A DNA stretch of 64,000 nucleotides, from NCBI GenBank assembly GCA_934130165.1, contig CAKOXO010000005.1, positions 1-64,000 on the forward strand, in the 5' to 3' direction. Position 1 is the first letter of the stretch, and each line of letters begins with the position of its first letter. The notes under the pieces were generated by a model, which was given only the letters and a program-made list of their open reading frames with translations, did not search any database and was not told the DNA's origin. Made by a program: the position numbers and the translations under genes. The DNA is from an uncultured Bacilli bacterium. GTDB lineage: Bacteria; Bacillota_I; Bacilli_A; RF39; UBA660. Below, one piece after another: positions 1 to 8,829 of this stretch.

Positions 1-1
1 T

Positions 2-790
2 AAGGCAACAGGATATGTAACATTAGGTGCAACAAGTGGAACATCAACATATGGAACAACAAGTAAAACGTTCACAGCGACAGGTTCAGGAACACTAAGT
101 GTAAGTGATAATAACGCAACAGCAACAGCATCAATAAGTGGAAGTACAGTAACAATATCAAATCTTGGGAGCTTAAATGCAGGAACTGTAGTAAAAGTAA
201 CAGTAAAAGCAGCAGAATCAACAAATTATACAGCAGCAAGTGCAACATATACGTTAACTATAACAAAGGCAACAGGATATGTAACATTAGGTGCAACAAG
301 TGGAACGGTGTCATATGGAACAGCAAGGAAAACGTTCACAGCGATTGGATCTGGAACACTAAGTGTAAGTGATGACAATGCAACAGCATCAATAAGTGGA
401 AATACAGTAACAATAAGGCTTGTAGCAAACATGTATGCAGGAACTGTAATAAAAGTAACAGTAACGGCAGCAGAATCAACAAATTATAAAGCAGCAAGTG
501 CAACGTATACATTAACAATAACAAAAGAAGATGGAGCAATAAATTTATCTGCTCCAAGTGTAACAGTTCCTTATGGAACAGAAAAATATTCATTTAAAGC
601 ATATGGTTCAGGAGCACTAAGTGTAAGTGATGATAATGCAACAGCAACAACATCAATAAGTGGAAGTACAGTAACAATATCTAATATAGGAAGTCTGGAT
701 GTAGGAACTGTAGTAACAGTAACTGTAACGGCAGCAGAATCAACAAATTATAAAGCGACACAGGAAACATTTACATTAGGAATATGTAAA
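2..790 (+). repeat. Three tandem ~264-bp coding repeats
   Basis: Units start at about 2, 266 and 524. Units 1 and 2 are nearly identical over their first 41 bases (2-42 versus 266-306) and remain very similar to the end; unit 2 is six bases shorter because a Thr-Ala pair is missing. Unit 3 is more diverged. The high DNA identity of units 1 and 2 suggests recent duplication or homogenisation, and the array probably continues beyond the left edge. Confidence 0.8.
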
Positions 791-1669
791 GCGGCAAATC
801 CATTAAAGGTAACAGGAGTTACGGAAACATTCCCATATGATGGAAGTCTAGTTAGCGTTAGCAATAATAAAGCAGGAACCACTATATATTATTCAACTAC
901 CAAAGCATTAAATAGTTCTAACTATACTACTGGAACAACATCTATAAATGCAACAATAAATGATGGAGCTGGAACCTATACAATTTATTATTACCAGCCG
1001 GGTAACAATAACTACTATACAAAAACTGGAAGTACTACTGCAACGATAAAAGTTGGTACTGTAAATGTAGAATTCATAAAGAAAACAGGAGTATCTAGTT
1101 TAAGTCCAACAAGTGCTTCGTGTACTATTAGTAATAGTGTATGTTGTGATGTTTCTGTTCCAACATACACATTAAAATCTGGATATAAAGATCCATATTG
1201 GTATTATAGTGGTACTAAATTTTCAGCTTCTTCTATAACTAGATTCAATATTTGTTTGGGAACAGGTAGTTATGCAGAACTTTATGGAACAGATACTAAA
1301 CGTCCTGAGGTTACGTTTGTAAGTACTGATATTAAAACCTGCTATTATGGACAAACTTGTACAGGTGAAGCATTATTTAAAGTAACTGATAATACGAAAC
1401 TTACAGATCCTTATGGAGAAAGTCTTTCATATTATACAGCCGAAGGTACTGATTATGGAAATCAAGCATCAGGCCCTGGATATAATAGAAATGGTGTAAT
1501 TTATATTCCAATTAAAGTTAACTTTGTACCAAAGAAAAATGACCAAAGTGCTATCCATGGTGTTATTCCTGCAGGAACAGTTTGTGATGATTCAGGGAAC
1601 TGTAATGTAGCTTATTCTGCAACTATTGGAATGATATATCCAAAAGAATCAACATCACCATATTATTAA
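2..1669 (+). CDS. Secreted/surface protein with Ig-like tandem repeats, 5' end missing
   Basis: The reading frame is open from the left edge, so this is the C-terminal part of a larger protein (about 555 residues visible). An internal ATG near 308 lies inside a repeat and is not a credible start. Three tandem units of 86-88 residues, rich in Thr, Ser, Ala and Gly, begin at about 2, 266 and 524; each has the pattern YGT...GSGxLSVSDDNATA...AAESTNY, which reads as an all-beta Ig-like adhesin repeat. After about 790 the protein changes to a Cys- and Tyr-containing region of about 290 residues (CYYGQTC and CDDSGNC motifs). I see no LPXTG sorting signal or C-terminal membrane anchor. Probably a cell-surface or secreted protein; the ligand is unknown. 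It ends just upstream of an IS remnant. Confidence 0.75.
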   Translation, partial: KATGYVTLGATSGTSTYGTTSKTFTATGSGTLSVSDNNATATASISGSTVTISNLGSLNAGTVVKVTVKAAESTNYTAASATYTLTITKATGYVTLGATSGTVSYGTARKTFTAIGSGTLSVSDDNATASISGNTVTIRLVANMYAGTVIKVTVTAAESTNYKAASATYTLTITKEDGAINLSAPSVTVPYGTEKYSFKAYGSGALSVSDDNATATTSISGSTVTISNIGSLDVGTVVTVTVTAAESTNYKATQETFTLGICKAANPLKVTGVTETFPYDGSLVSVSNNKAGTTIYYSTTKALNSSNYTTGTTSINATINDGAGTYTIYYYQPGNNNYYTKTGSTTATIKVGTVNVEFIKKTGVSSLSPTSASCTISNSVCCDVSVPTYTLKSGYKDPYWYYSGTKFSASSITRFNICLGTGSYAELYGTDTKRPEVTFVSTDIKTCYYGQTCTGEALFKVTDNTKLTDPYGESLSYYTAEGTDYGNQASGPGYNRNGVIYIPIKVNFVPKKNDQSAIHGVIPAGTVCDDSGNCNVAYSATIGMIYPKESTSPYY

Positions 1670-1730
1670 ACATTTTATTACTAATTAAATAGTGATAATA
1701 AAGTTGATGTAATTTAGGATAATTGTCAAA

Positions 1731-2622
1731 TAGTGTGTGTAAACACAAAAAAGTGATAATTATTTATGTAGCTGATGCAATTATGCATTAGCTATTTTTT
1801 TAATTTTATTTAAGCCTTTGCATATCATTATTCTAACTTTAAATCTTCTAAAAGATCTGAAACCAAATGCAATTTTTTAATAACTTTAATAAAGTTATTA
1901 TTACCTTCAATAAAGCCATTATGATAGTTATTATTAAAAGTATTTTTAATATGTGGTAGAAATTCTAATAATGTTTTAATAGAGGTTTTCATATATGAAG
2001 AAATATTAATGTTTTGCTTATTTAAAGTTTTCTTTAATAAGTCATAATTATTTTTCTTAAAAGAATATAATAAATTTTGATATAAAATGTAAGTTTCTTT
2101 AAGTTCATTATCTAAATTAACTAGGAAATCAACGACGTCAGTAGTAGTCATTAAATTTTTGAAACAAGTGAATCTTTTTCATTTTGAAGAATCCAATTCG
2201 TCGCGAGATTTAAGAATAAGTTTCCAATATCTCTTAAATTTTCTATGATTCTATGATGTTGTTTATGCTTCTTCATAGTCATAATTCTAGTTTTATTAAG
2301 TGACCTAGAAATTAATTGAGTTAGATGAAATTTATCAATAATAATATTAGCATTGGGAAACATTTTTTTATTAAAGATACATAGGGAGAATACATATCAA
2401 TTATTATAAATTGAACGCGACTTCTAGCTTTATAATAGAAATTTTCCTTAAAAGTTACATTATTATCTTTTGATTCTAGCATTTCCATAATGTAATTTTG
2501 ATTAGACATATAAATACCTTCTTTCAATTTTGTTTGGTCACTTATATTGTATCAAGGTTTAAGTTTATATGTCTTTTATTATGAAAAAAGTGCATATAGA
2601 GTTAAACACTCTACACACACTA
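1731..2622. mobile_element. Internally deleted ISL3-family insertion sequence remnant
   Basis: A perfect 11-bp inverted repeat (tagtgtgtgta at 1731-1741; its reverse complement at 2612-2622) brackets an 892-bp segment holding only the C-terminal half of an ISL3-type transposase in broken frames on the minus strand. Complete ISL3 elements are usually about 1.3-1.5 kb, so roughly the N-terminal half is gone. I could not see a convincing target-site duplication. It can at most be mobilised in trans. Confidence 0.6.
1828..2527 (-). pseudogene. ISL3-family transposase pseudogene (truncated, frameshifted)
   Basis: Three overlapping minus-strand pieces reconstruct the C-terminal part of an ISL3 transposase. 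The first (from about 2527) carries IIDMYSPYVSLIKKCFP, the second (from about 2363) carries FPNANIIIDKFHLTQLISRSLNKTR, and the third (2151-1828) carries the GFIEGNNNFIKVIKK block with the likely catalytic Glu of the DDE triad. The pieces are joined by frameshifts near 2350 and 2155. The N-terminal zinc-binding/HTH region and the first catalytic Asp are missing. Not functional. Confidence 0.75.
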
Positions 2623-2717
2623 AAAATTATATATCCATTGATTCTTATATATATAAATATAGAACATTAATTTTATTATATATTTTAAAAGTTTGACTTT
2701 TATTTTAATATTGTTCG

Positions 2718-2726
2718 TGTTATACT
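2718..2726 (+). promoter_or_regulatory. Extended -10 promoter for the gene at 2750
   Basis: TG at 2718-2719, one base, then TATACT at 2721-2726 form an extended -10 box; no good -35 is seen 17 bp upstream. Transcription would start near 2733, downstream of the TTG at 2693, which supports the GTG start at 2750. Confidence 0.45.
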
Positions 2727-2749
2727 ATTTCTATAAAGTAGGTGGTTGC

Positions 2750-3187
2750 GTGCAAAAAGAAAAAAAGAAAAGTAATAGAGATATAATTGTATTCTCTTGT
2801 ATATTTGTAATTATATTTATTGTGGTTGGCTCATATTATTATAATTCCATTAGAAGTAAGAGGAATATTGATGTTAAGCTTTCTGAAAATTTAACAAATC
2901 AAAAAATGTTTGAAGGAATGAAAATTTATAAAATAAGAGGTTATGAACATGGTGATACTGGCCACATTGAAATAAGAATCAAAAATGAGACTGGTTCTAA
3001 AGTAGAGGCTCAAGAAGTTAAGGTAGCATTTTTTGATACCAATAACAAAAATATTGGTAAAGCATATATATATATACCAGAAATGAACAATAAGGAATAT
3101 TCTGTTGTTGATATGAGAATTGAAAAAGAACTACTTAAAGCTGACAATTTTAAAATATATCGTCCAGAAAGTGAGGAAAGTAAATGA
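2750..3187 (+). CDS. Membrane-anchored protein with extracytoplasmic FxLYD-like domain
   Basis: About 145 residues from a GTG start with AGGTGG four bases upstream. The frame is open upstream to a TTG at 2693, but that lies before the probable promoter. A charged N-terminus is followed by one membrane helix (DIIVFSCIFVIIFIVVGSYYY). The outer domain (GHIEIRIKNETGSKVEAQEV...FFDTNNKNIGKAYIYIP) looks like the FxLYD-type beta-sandwich often found on Firmicutes lipoproteins and membrane proteins. It overlaps the next gene by 4 bp (ATGA), so the two are translationally coupled. The domain name is an inference from sequence pattern; the function is unknown. Confidence 0.65.
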   Translation: MQKEKKKSNRDIIVFSCIFVIIFIVVGSYYYNSIRSKRNIDVKLSENLTNQKMFEGMKIYKIRGYEHGDTGHIEIRIKNETGSKVEAQEVKVAFFDTNNKNIGKAYIYIPEMNNKEYSVVDMRIEKELLKADNFKIYRPESEESK

Positions 3188-3621
3188 AAAAGAATGTGAA
3201 ATTGATAATTTCTATTATATTAGTTATATTAATTATATTTGCCTTTTTAGCTTTTGGTTTTTTTAAAAATATTGATAGTAAAAAAAATATAACAAATAAG
3301 AATGTATTACAAATTATACATGATAATAAGAATGTTGTAATATATATTGTGGATCACAAAAATAAAAAATATAATGAAATTAAAAATATATTAGATACTA
3401 ATAAAATTGATTATTATTTATATGATATTAATAATAAATCAAAAAGTGAATCAAATGAATTGATACAAAATTTAGGTATAAGTCCAACTGATTTTGGATT
3501 TCCGGCTATAGTTTATATAAAAGAAGGAACTTTATATTCAGATGTTATAAATATAAGTGATGTTAAAGATGTAAAAAACTTTATAGAAGAATATAATCTT
3601 AAAGCTATTAGTAAAGAATGA
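3184..3621 (+). CDS. Membrane-anchored thioredoxin-fold protein lacking CxxC
   Basis: 145 residues: an N-terminal membrane segment (LIISIILVILIIFAFLAFGFF) and an extracytoplasmic domain. The pattern VVIYIVDHKNKKYNEIKNIL...IDYYLYDIN...LGISPTDFGFPAIVYIKEG resembles a thioredoxin fold: beta strand, helix, strand, then the cis-Pro loop GFPAIVYI. The place of the redox CxxC holds VDHKNKKY, so it should not be a disulfide oxidoreductase. Coupled by a 4-bp overlap to the preceding FxLYD-like gene and followed by a strong terminator, forming a two-gene operon. Its role is unknown; a binding or scaffolding function is possible. Confidence 0.6.
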   Translation: MKKNVKLIISIILVILIIFAFLAFGFFKNIDSKKNITNKNVLQIIHDNKNVVIYIVDHKNKKYNEIKNILDTNKIDYYLYDINNKSKSESNELIQNLGISPTDFGFPAIVYIKEGTLYSDVINISDVKDVKNFIEEYNLKAISKE

Positions 3622-3630
3622 TAATTGTAA

Positions 3631-3668
3631 AAAACAGTCAAATAATTTGAAAGTTGACTGTTTTTTTT
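3631..3668 (+). terminator. Rho-independent terminator
   Basis: Stem aaacagtcaa (3632-3641) pairs with ttgactgttt (3654-3663), 12-nt loop, followed by a T run. It overlaps the parE promoter. Confidence 0.85.
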
Positions 3669-3675
3669 GTATAAT
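3647..3675 (+). promoter_or_regulatory. Sigma-A promoter of the parE operon
   Basis: TTGAAA (3647-3652), 17-bp spacer, TATAAT (3670-3675). Transcription should start near 3682, leaving a short leader with GGAG before the ATG at 3705. The -35 and spacer lie inside the preceding terminator. Confidence 0.7.
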
Positions 3676-3704
3676 AAATTATGGAAGGTTATGGAGTGAT
3701 AAAC

Positions 3705-5606
3705 ATGTCGTTAAAATATGATGAATCATCAATTAAAATATTAGAGGGCTTAGAAGCCGTTAGAAAGCGTCCAGGAATGTATATTGGTTCTACAGATAAA
3801 AGAGGTCTACATCATCTTGTATGGGAAATAGTAGATAATTCAGTGGATGAGGCTATTAATGGTTTTGGTGATTATATTAAAATAATTATCCATAGTGATA
3901 AAAGTGTTAGTGTAGAAGACCATGGTAGAGGTGTTCCAACAGGAATGCATTCATCAGGTAAATCAACACCAGAAGTTATCTTTACTGTTCTTCATGCGGG
4001 TGGTAAGTTTGAAACTGACGGATATAAAGTATCAGGTGGCTTACACGGAGTAGGTTCTAGTGTTGTTAATGCTTTATCAAAATGGATGGAAGTAACTATT
4101 AAGCACGAAAAAGAAGAATATTATATTAGATTTGAAAATGGTGGTCATGTTGCTGTACCACTAAAGAAGATAGGAACTACTAATAGAAGTGGTACTACTG
4201 TTAGATTTTTACCAGATGATGAGATTTTTTCATCTACTAATTTTTCTTTTACCACTATTTGTGAGAGAATGCAGGAATCAGCATTCTTACTAAAGGGTAT
4301 TACGATAGAGGTGATTGATGAAGAAGATGGAAGAGATGCCAAGTTTTGTTATGAAAGAGGAATAGAAGAATTTGTAGAAGACTTAAATAAAGGAAAAAAT
4401 ACTTTGCATGATGTTTTATCAATAAATGGAGTAAAAAACAAAATAGAAGTAGATATTTCTATGCAATATACTGATACTTATTCAGAAAATATTGTAAGCT
4501 TTGTTAATAATGTAAAAACTACTGATGGAGGTTCCCATGAGGTTGGTTTTAAAACAGCACTAACTAGAGTATTTAATGATTATGCTAAAAGTAATGGATT
4601 TATTAAAGGAAAAGAAAAAGCCTTAGAAGGTAGTGATGTTAGAGAAGGATTAACTGCAGTTATAAGTTTGAAAATACCTGAAGCTTTACTACAATTTGAA
4701 GGTCAAACTAAAGGTAAACTTGGCACTCCTCAAGCTCGTGTAGCAGTAGATTCAATCGTAACTGAACAAATGAGGGTATTTTTAGAAGAAAACAAGGTTA
4801 TTGCAACAGAGATTATTAATAAATCACTAAAAAGTAAAATAGCACGTGAAGCTGCAAGAAAAGCCAGAGAAGATGCAAGACGTGGAACGAAAAAAAGTTC
4901 TAAAGAAAGAAGCCTATCTGGAAAACTTGCTCCAGCTCAAAGTAAAGATAAAACAAAAAAAGAATTATTCTTAGTAGAGGGTGACTCTGCAGGTGGTTCT
5001 GCAAAACAAGGAAGGGATAGAAAATATCAAGCAATTCTTCCTCTACGTGGTAAAGTTTTAAATACAGAAAAAACTAAAGAAGAAGATATCTTAAAAAATG
5101 AAGAAATAAATACAATGATTTATACTATAGGTGCTGGATATGGGCAAAATTTTGATATAAATGATTGTGAATATTCCAAAGTTATTATCATGAGCGATGC
5201 TGATGAAGATGGTGGCCATATTCAATGCCTACTTTTAACATTCTTTTATCGTTACATGAAACAATTAATAGAAGATGGAAGACTTTTTGTAGCACTACCA
5301 CCACTTTTCAAAATTCAAAGTGGTAAAAATATTGAGTATGCTTATACAATAGAAGAAATGAAAGAAAAATCTAAAGGCAAAAAATGTGATATTCAAAGAT
5401 ATAAAGGACTTGGTGAAATGAATGCAGATCAGTTATGTGATACTACAATGCATCCTGGAACTAGAACTTTGATAAGAGTAAATATAGAAGATGCACAGCT
5501 TGCAGAAAAACGTGTATCTGTCCTTATGGGAGATGATGTTCCTCCTCGTAAAGAATGGATAGATGAAAATGTTGAGTTTACGTTAGAAGATGAATATCAA
5601 ATATAA
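3705..5606 (+). CDS. parE: DNA topoisomerase IV subunit B (ParE)
   Basis: 633 residues, full family length. This is the ATPase subunit of topoisomerase IV, which decatenates daughter chromosomes together with ParC. Visible: the GHKL ATPase Bergerat fold (EIVDNSVDEA near residue 45, DHGRGVPTGMH, GGLHGVGSSVVNAL), the transducer region ending QTKGKLGTPQAR, and the Toprim domain (LVEGDSAGGSAKQGRDR near 423; MSDADEDGGHIQ near 495). GRGVPTGMH and QTKGKLGTP are ParE rather than GyrB signatures, and parC lies downstream. ATG 3705 is chosen over an in-frame ATG at 3681 because 3681 coincides with the predicted transcription start, while 3705 has GGAG eight bases upstream and begins like known ParE. 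Confidence 0.97.
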   Translation: MSLKYDESSIKILEGLEAVRKRPGMYIGSTDKRGLHHLVWEIVDNSVDEAINGFGDYIKIIIHSDKSVSVEDHGRGVPTGMHSSGKSTPEVIFTVLHAGGKFETDGYKVSGGLHGVGSSVVNALSKWMEVTIKHEKEEYYIRFENGGHVAVPLKKIGTTNRSGTTVRFLPDDEIFSSTNFSFTTICERMQESAFLLKGITIEVIDEEDGRDAKFCYERGIEEFVEDLNKGKNTLHDVLSINGVKNKIEVDISMQYTDTYSENIVSFVNNVKTTDGGSHEVGFKTALTRVFNDYAKSNGFIKGKEKALEGSDVREGLTAVISLKIPEALLQFEGQTKGKLGTPQARVAVDSIVTEQMRVFLEENKVIATEIINKSLKSKIAREAARKAREDARRGTKKSSKERSLSGKLAPAQSKDKTKKELFLVEGDSAGGSAKQGRDRKYQAILPLRGKVLNTEKTKEEDILKNEEINTMIYTIGAGYGQNFDINDCEYSKVIIMSDADEDGGHIQCLLLTFFYRYMKQLIEDGRLFVALPPLFKIQSGKNIEYAYTIEEMKEKSKGKKCDIQRYKGLGEMNADQLCDTTMHPGTRTLIRVNIEDAQLAEKRVSVLMGDDVPPRKEWIDENVEFTLEDEYQI

Positions 5607-5626
5607 TATAGTTTAGGGGGATTTTT

Positions 5627-6220
5627 ATGACTAATGATGAAAGAGTAGAAATAATAAAAGAATACAACCATTTACAGAATTTAAAAAGATCAATTAATGA
5701 TTTGCAAGAAGAAATAGAGATGTTAGAAGAAAAGCCAGAAATTAAAAGATATTTAGAAAAAAAAGAACAACTTGAAAATTTAAAGGAATATAATTTTTAT
5801 GATGTTATAAACTTAGGTAATAAAGAAATATTAAAAAAGGCAATAGATAGTATTGAAATTACTAATGAGGATAGTATTTATATATATTCTGAAACATATA
5901 AAATCGATGTTGTTGAAAATGGCGGTGAACTCTGCCCAGTTGAACGTATTACAGAGTTTAGTGATTCTGAATTTAGTTACCATAAATATATTAATTTGGA
6001 AACAGAACAAGAAATAAAGATAAATTCAGAACAAGTTCCAAATTTTGAAAAAAATAATATTGTTTTATATCCACCTAAGGATGTTGATAGTACCACTTAT
6101 TTCTCTAAAGTAAAAGATATGTATTTTGGTGAGGCTATTAAATATGGTTGTAATAGAGCTTTGGAAAAAGTACTTTATAGAAGAAATTTAGAACGAAATT
6201 TCAGAAAAGATAATAAATAG
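5627..6220 (+). CDS. Hypothetical coiled-coil protein between parE and parC
   Basis: 197 residues with a strong Shine-Dalgarno (AGGGGGA). Not recognised. The first 60 residues are a charged amphipathic helix (LQNLKRSINDLQEEIEMLEEKPEIKRYLEKKEQLENL) typical of a coiled coil. The middle is mixed beta/alpha (SIYIYSETYKIDVV) and the end is basic (RALEKVLYRRNLERNFRKDNK). No signal peptide or membrane segment. It is 20 bp after parE and 15 bp before parC, so it must be co-transcribed with both. Such an insertion in parEC is unusual; a link to topoisomerase IV is only a positional guess. Confidence 0.6.
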   Translation: MTNDERVEIIKEYNHLQNLKRSINDLQEEIEMLEEKPEIKRYLEKKEQLENLKEYNFYDVINLGNKEILKKAIDSIEITNEDSIYIYSETYKIDVVENGGELCPVERITEFSDSEFSYHKYINLETEQEIKINSEQVPNFEKNNIVLYPPKDVDSTTYFSKVKDMYFGEAIKYGCNRALEKVLYRRNLERNFRKDNK

Positions 6221-6235
6221 AAGTTAGGTGAAAAC

Positions 6236-8773
6236 ATGGCAAAAAAACAAGAAACATTAGAAGTTATTGAAAAAATATTTGATTATACATTAGAAGATAT
6301 AATGGGTGAAAGATTTGGTTCATATTCCAAATATATTATTCAGGATCGTGCTATTCCTGATGCTAGAGATGGATTAAAACCAGTTCAAAGAAGAATTTTA
6401 TATTCAATGTATAAAGAAAAAAATACTTATGATAAAGGATATCGTAAAAGTGCGAAAACTGTTGGAGATGTTATAGGTAATTATCATCCTCATGGGGATA
6501 CATCAATATATGATGCTATGGTTAGAATGAGTCAACCATGGAAAACTAGACTTCCATATATTGATATGCATGGTAATAATGGTTCTATAGATGGAGATAG
6601 TCCTGCTGCTTATCGTTATACTGAGGCTAGACTTTCAAAGATATCTAATGAAATGCTTCGTGATATAGATAAAAATACAGTTTTATTTTCACCTAACTTT
6701 GATGATACAACAGAAGAACCTACAGTATTGCCAGCAAGATTTCCAGCACTTTTAGTATATGGAGCTCAAGGTATTTCAGCAGGATATGCAACTAATATTC
6801 CACCACACAATTTAGGTGAGATAATAGATGCGACAATTCATAGAATTGATAATCCTAATTGTAGTTTAGATACTTTAATGAAATATGTAAAAGGGCCTGA
6901 TTTTCCAACAGGTGGTATTGTAGAAGGTCTTAGTGGAATTAAACAAGCATATGAAACTGGAAAAGGTAAAATAGTAATTAGAAGTCGTTATACTTTAGAA
7001 GAAGAAAAAGGAAAAACTTCTATTATCATAACAGAGATTCCATTTGAATCTAATAAAGCTAATATGGTTAAAAAGATGGATGATATTAGAATAGATAAAA
7101 AAATAGATGGAATAGCAGAAGTTAGAGATGAGTCAGCAGCTGATGTTCGTGTTGTTATTGAACTAAAAAAAGGTGCTAATAAAGATTTAATTTTAAACTA
7201 TTTACTAAAAAACACTGATATGCAAATAAGTTATAACTTTAATATGGTTTCTATAGTAAATAAAAGACCTAAACTATTAGGACTTTGTGGGGCACTTGAT
7301 GCTTTTATTGCCCATCAAAAGGAAGTAGTTACTCGTCGTACAGAGTTTGATCTTCATCATGCTGAAGCTAGGCTTCATATTGTTGAGGGTTTAATAAAAT
7401 GTATTTCAATATTAGACGAGGTTATTAAGGTTATTCGTGCTAGTAAAAATAAGGGAGATGCCAAAGTTAATTTAGTAAAAGAATTTGACTTTTCAGAACG
7501 TCAAGCTGAGGCTATAGTAATGTTACAACTATATAGATTAACTAATACTGATGTAGTTGAATTAGAAGAAGAAATGGCTAAATTAAAGAAGATAATTGAA
7601 GGCTTAACCTCAATACTTGGAGATGTTGAAGTGTTAAAATCAGTAATGAAGAAAGAATTACGTGATGTTAAGAAAAATTATCCAACACCACGTATGACTG
7701 ATATAAAAGAAGAAATTACAGAAATAAAGATTGATACAACTGAAATGATTCCAAAAGAAGATGTAATAGTTATGATAACTAATGATGGCTATATCAAACG
7801 TACTAGCTTTAGAAGTTATTCGGCAAGTAGTGATGATTTGCCAACATTAAAAGATAATGATTATATTATTGGACAATATGAAATGTCTACTCTAGATACA
7901 TTGTTAGTATTTACAACAGGAGGAAATTATTTATATATTCCAGTACATACTATCTTTGATATAAAATGGAAGGATATGGGAAAACATGTTTCTAATTTAA
8001 TAGAAATAAATCCTGGAGAAAAAATAGTTTCTGCCATACCTATATATTCATTTGATACAGATACTAATATAGTTATTGCTTCACAAAATGGTATGATTAA
8101 GCGTAGTAAAGTAAGTGATTTTAAATTAACTAGGTATTCCAAACCAGTTAGTTGTATGAAATTAAAAGATGATGATAAGGTAATTGATGCATTCCTAGAA
8201 AAGGAAAATACAGTTTTCTTAACTACAAACTCTGGATATGGATTAAGTTTTAAAACTTCTGATATACCTGTTGTAGGAGTAAAAGCTAGTGGTGTTAAAT
8301 CTATGAAATTAAAAGATGATAAAATAGTTTCAATAAATAATTTTGATTATAACAAGAGCGAATTTATCTCTATAATAACAGATAAGGGTACAGGAAAAAG
8401 AGTAAGATTAAATGAATTTCCTCTATCCTCTAGAGCGTTAAGAGGCTTATTAGTATTAAGAGAGGTAAAAACTAATCCATATAAAGTATTAAAAACATTT
8501 ATAATAGATAATAAAAAACATATAGGAATTAAAAATGGCGATATCAATGTATTAAAAGTAACTGAACTTCCTATTCTTGATCGTTATTCTACAGGCAGTC
8601 AAATTTCAAAAAAAGAATTGGAAGATGCTTTTGTTATTAGTGAATTAGAAAAAAAAGAAGAAAATGTTTTAAGTGAGAAAGAAGAAACTGAAGAAGCAAT
8701 TCCTAAAAGAGAGAAAATATCATTAAAAGAAATTGATGATAGATTAATGACTATAGATGATTTTCTAAATTAA
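6236..8773 (+). CDS. parC: DNA topoisomerase IV subunit A (ParC)
   Basis: 845 residues. Cleavage/religation subunit of topoisomerase IV. Conserved blocks: IPDARDGLKPVQRRILYSM, the quinolone-resistance-determining stretch HPHGDTSIYDAMVRMSQ, and SPAAYRYTEARLS, in which Tyr128 of RYTE should be the catalytic tyrosine. The central coiled coil and the C-terminal beta-pinwheel (DNDYIIGQYEMSTLDTLLVFTTGGNYLYIPV...) follow. The acidic C-terminal tail (KKEEENV...EEAIPKREK) is a lineage extension. Thr89 stands where many ParC/GyrA proteins have the Ser mutated in resistant strains. Co-transcribed with parE; followed by a terminator. Confidence 0.96.
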   Translation: MAKKQETLEVIEKIFDYTLEDIMGERFGSYSKYIIQDRAIPDARDGLKPVQRRILYSMYKEKNTYDKGYRKSAKTVGDVIGNYHPHGDTSIYDAMVRMSQPWKTRLPYIDMHGNNGSIDGDSPAAYRYTEARLSKISNEMLRDIDKNTVLFSPNFDDTTEEPTVLPARFPALLVYGAQGISAGYATNIPPHNLGEIIDATIHRIDNPNCSLDTLMKYVKGPDFPTGGIVEGLSGIKQAYETGKGKIVIRSRYTLEEEKGKTSIIITEIPFESNKANMVKKMDDIRIDKKIDGIAEVRDESAADVRVVIELKKGANKDLILNYLLKNTDMQISYNFNMVSIVNKRPKLLGLCGALDAFIAHQKEVVTRRTEFDLHHAEARLHIVEGLIKCISILDEVIKVIRASKNKGDAKVNLVKEFDFSERQAEAIVMLQLYRLTNTDVVELEEEMAKLKKIIEGLTSILGDVEVLKSVMKKELRDVKKNYPTPRMTDIKEEITEIKIDTTEMIPKEDVIVMITNDGYIKRTSFRSYSASSDDLPTLKDNDYIIGQYEMSTLDTLLVFTTGGNYLYIPVHTIFDIKWKDMGKHVSNLIEINPGEKIVSAIPIYSFDTDTNIVIASQNGMIKRSKVSDFKLTRYSKPVSCMKLKDDDKVIDAFLEKENTVFLTTNSGYGLSFKTSDIPVVGVKASGVKSMKLKDDKIVSINNFDYNKSEFISIITDKGTGKRVRLNEFPLSSRALRGLLVLREVKTNPYKVLKTFIIDNKKHIGIKNGDINVLKVTELPILDRYSTGSQISKKELEDAFVISELEKKEENVLSEKEETEEAIPKREKISLKEIDDRLMTIDDFLN

Positions 8774-8776
8774 TAT

Positions 8777-8807
8777 AAAAATAAGTGGTAAGCACTTATT
8801 TTTTTTC
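8777..8807 (+). terminator. Rho-independent terminator after parC
   Basis: aataagtg (8780-8787) pairs with cacttatt (8793-8800), 5-nt loop, then a T run. Confidence 0.85.
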
Positions 8808-8829
8808 ATATATATTATTAGGTGATTAT

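Noticed and set aside
336..593. Minus-strand open frames over the repeat protein (also 226-432)
   Set aside because: They are antisense shadows of the Thr-rich plus-strand repeat, with Leu-rich low-complexity sequence and no ribosome-binding site.
1..800. CRISPR-like repeat array
   Set aside because: The repeats are in-frame coding units of 258-264 bp without spacers; no cas genes are present.
3681..5606. Reading the pair as gyrB/gyrA
   Set aside because: GRGVPTGMH and QTKGKLGTP and the parC-type partner fit topoisomerase IV; a gyrase pair would show GRGIPV-type motifs.
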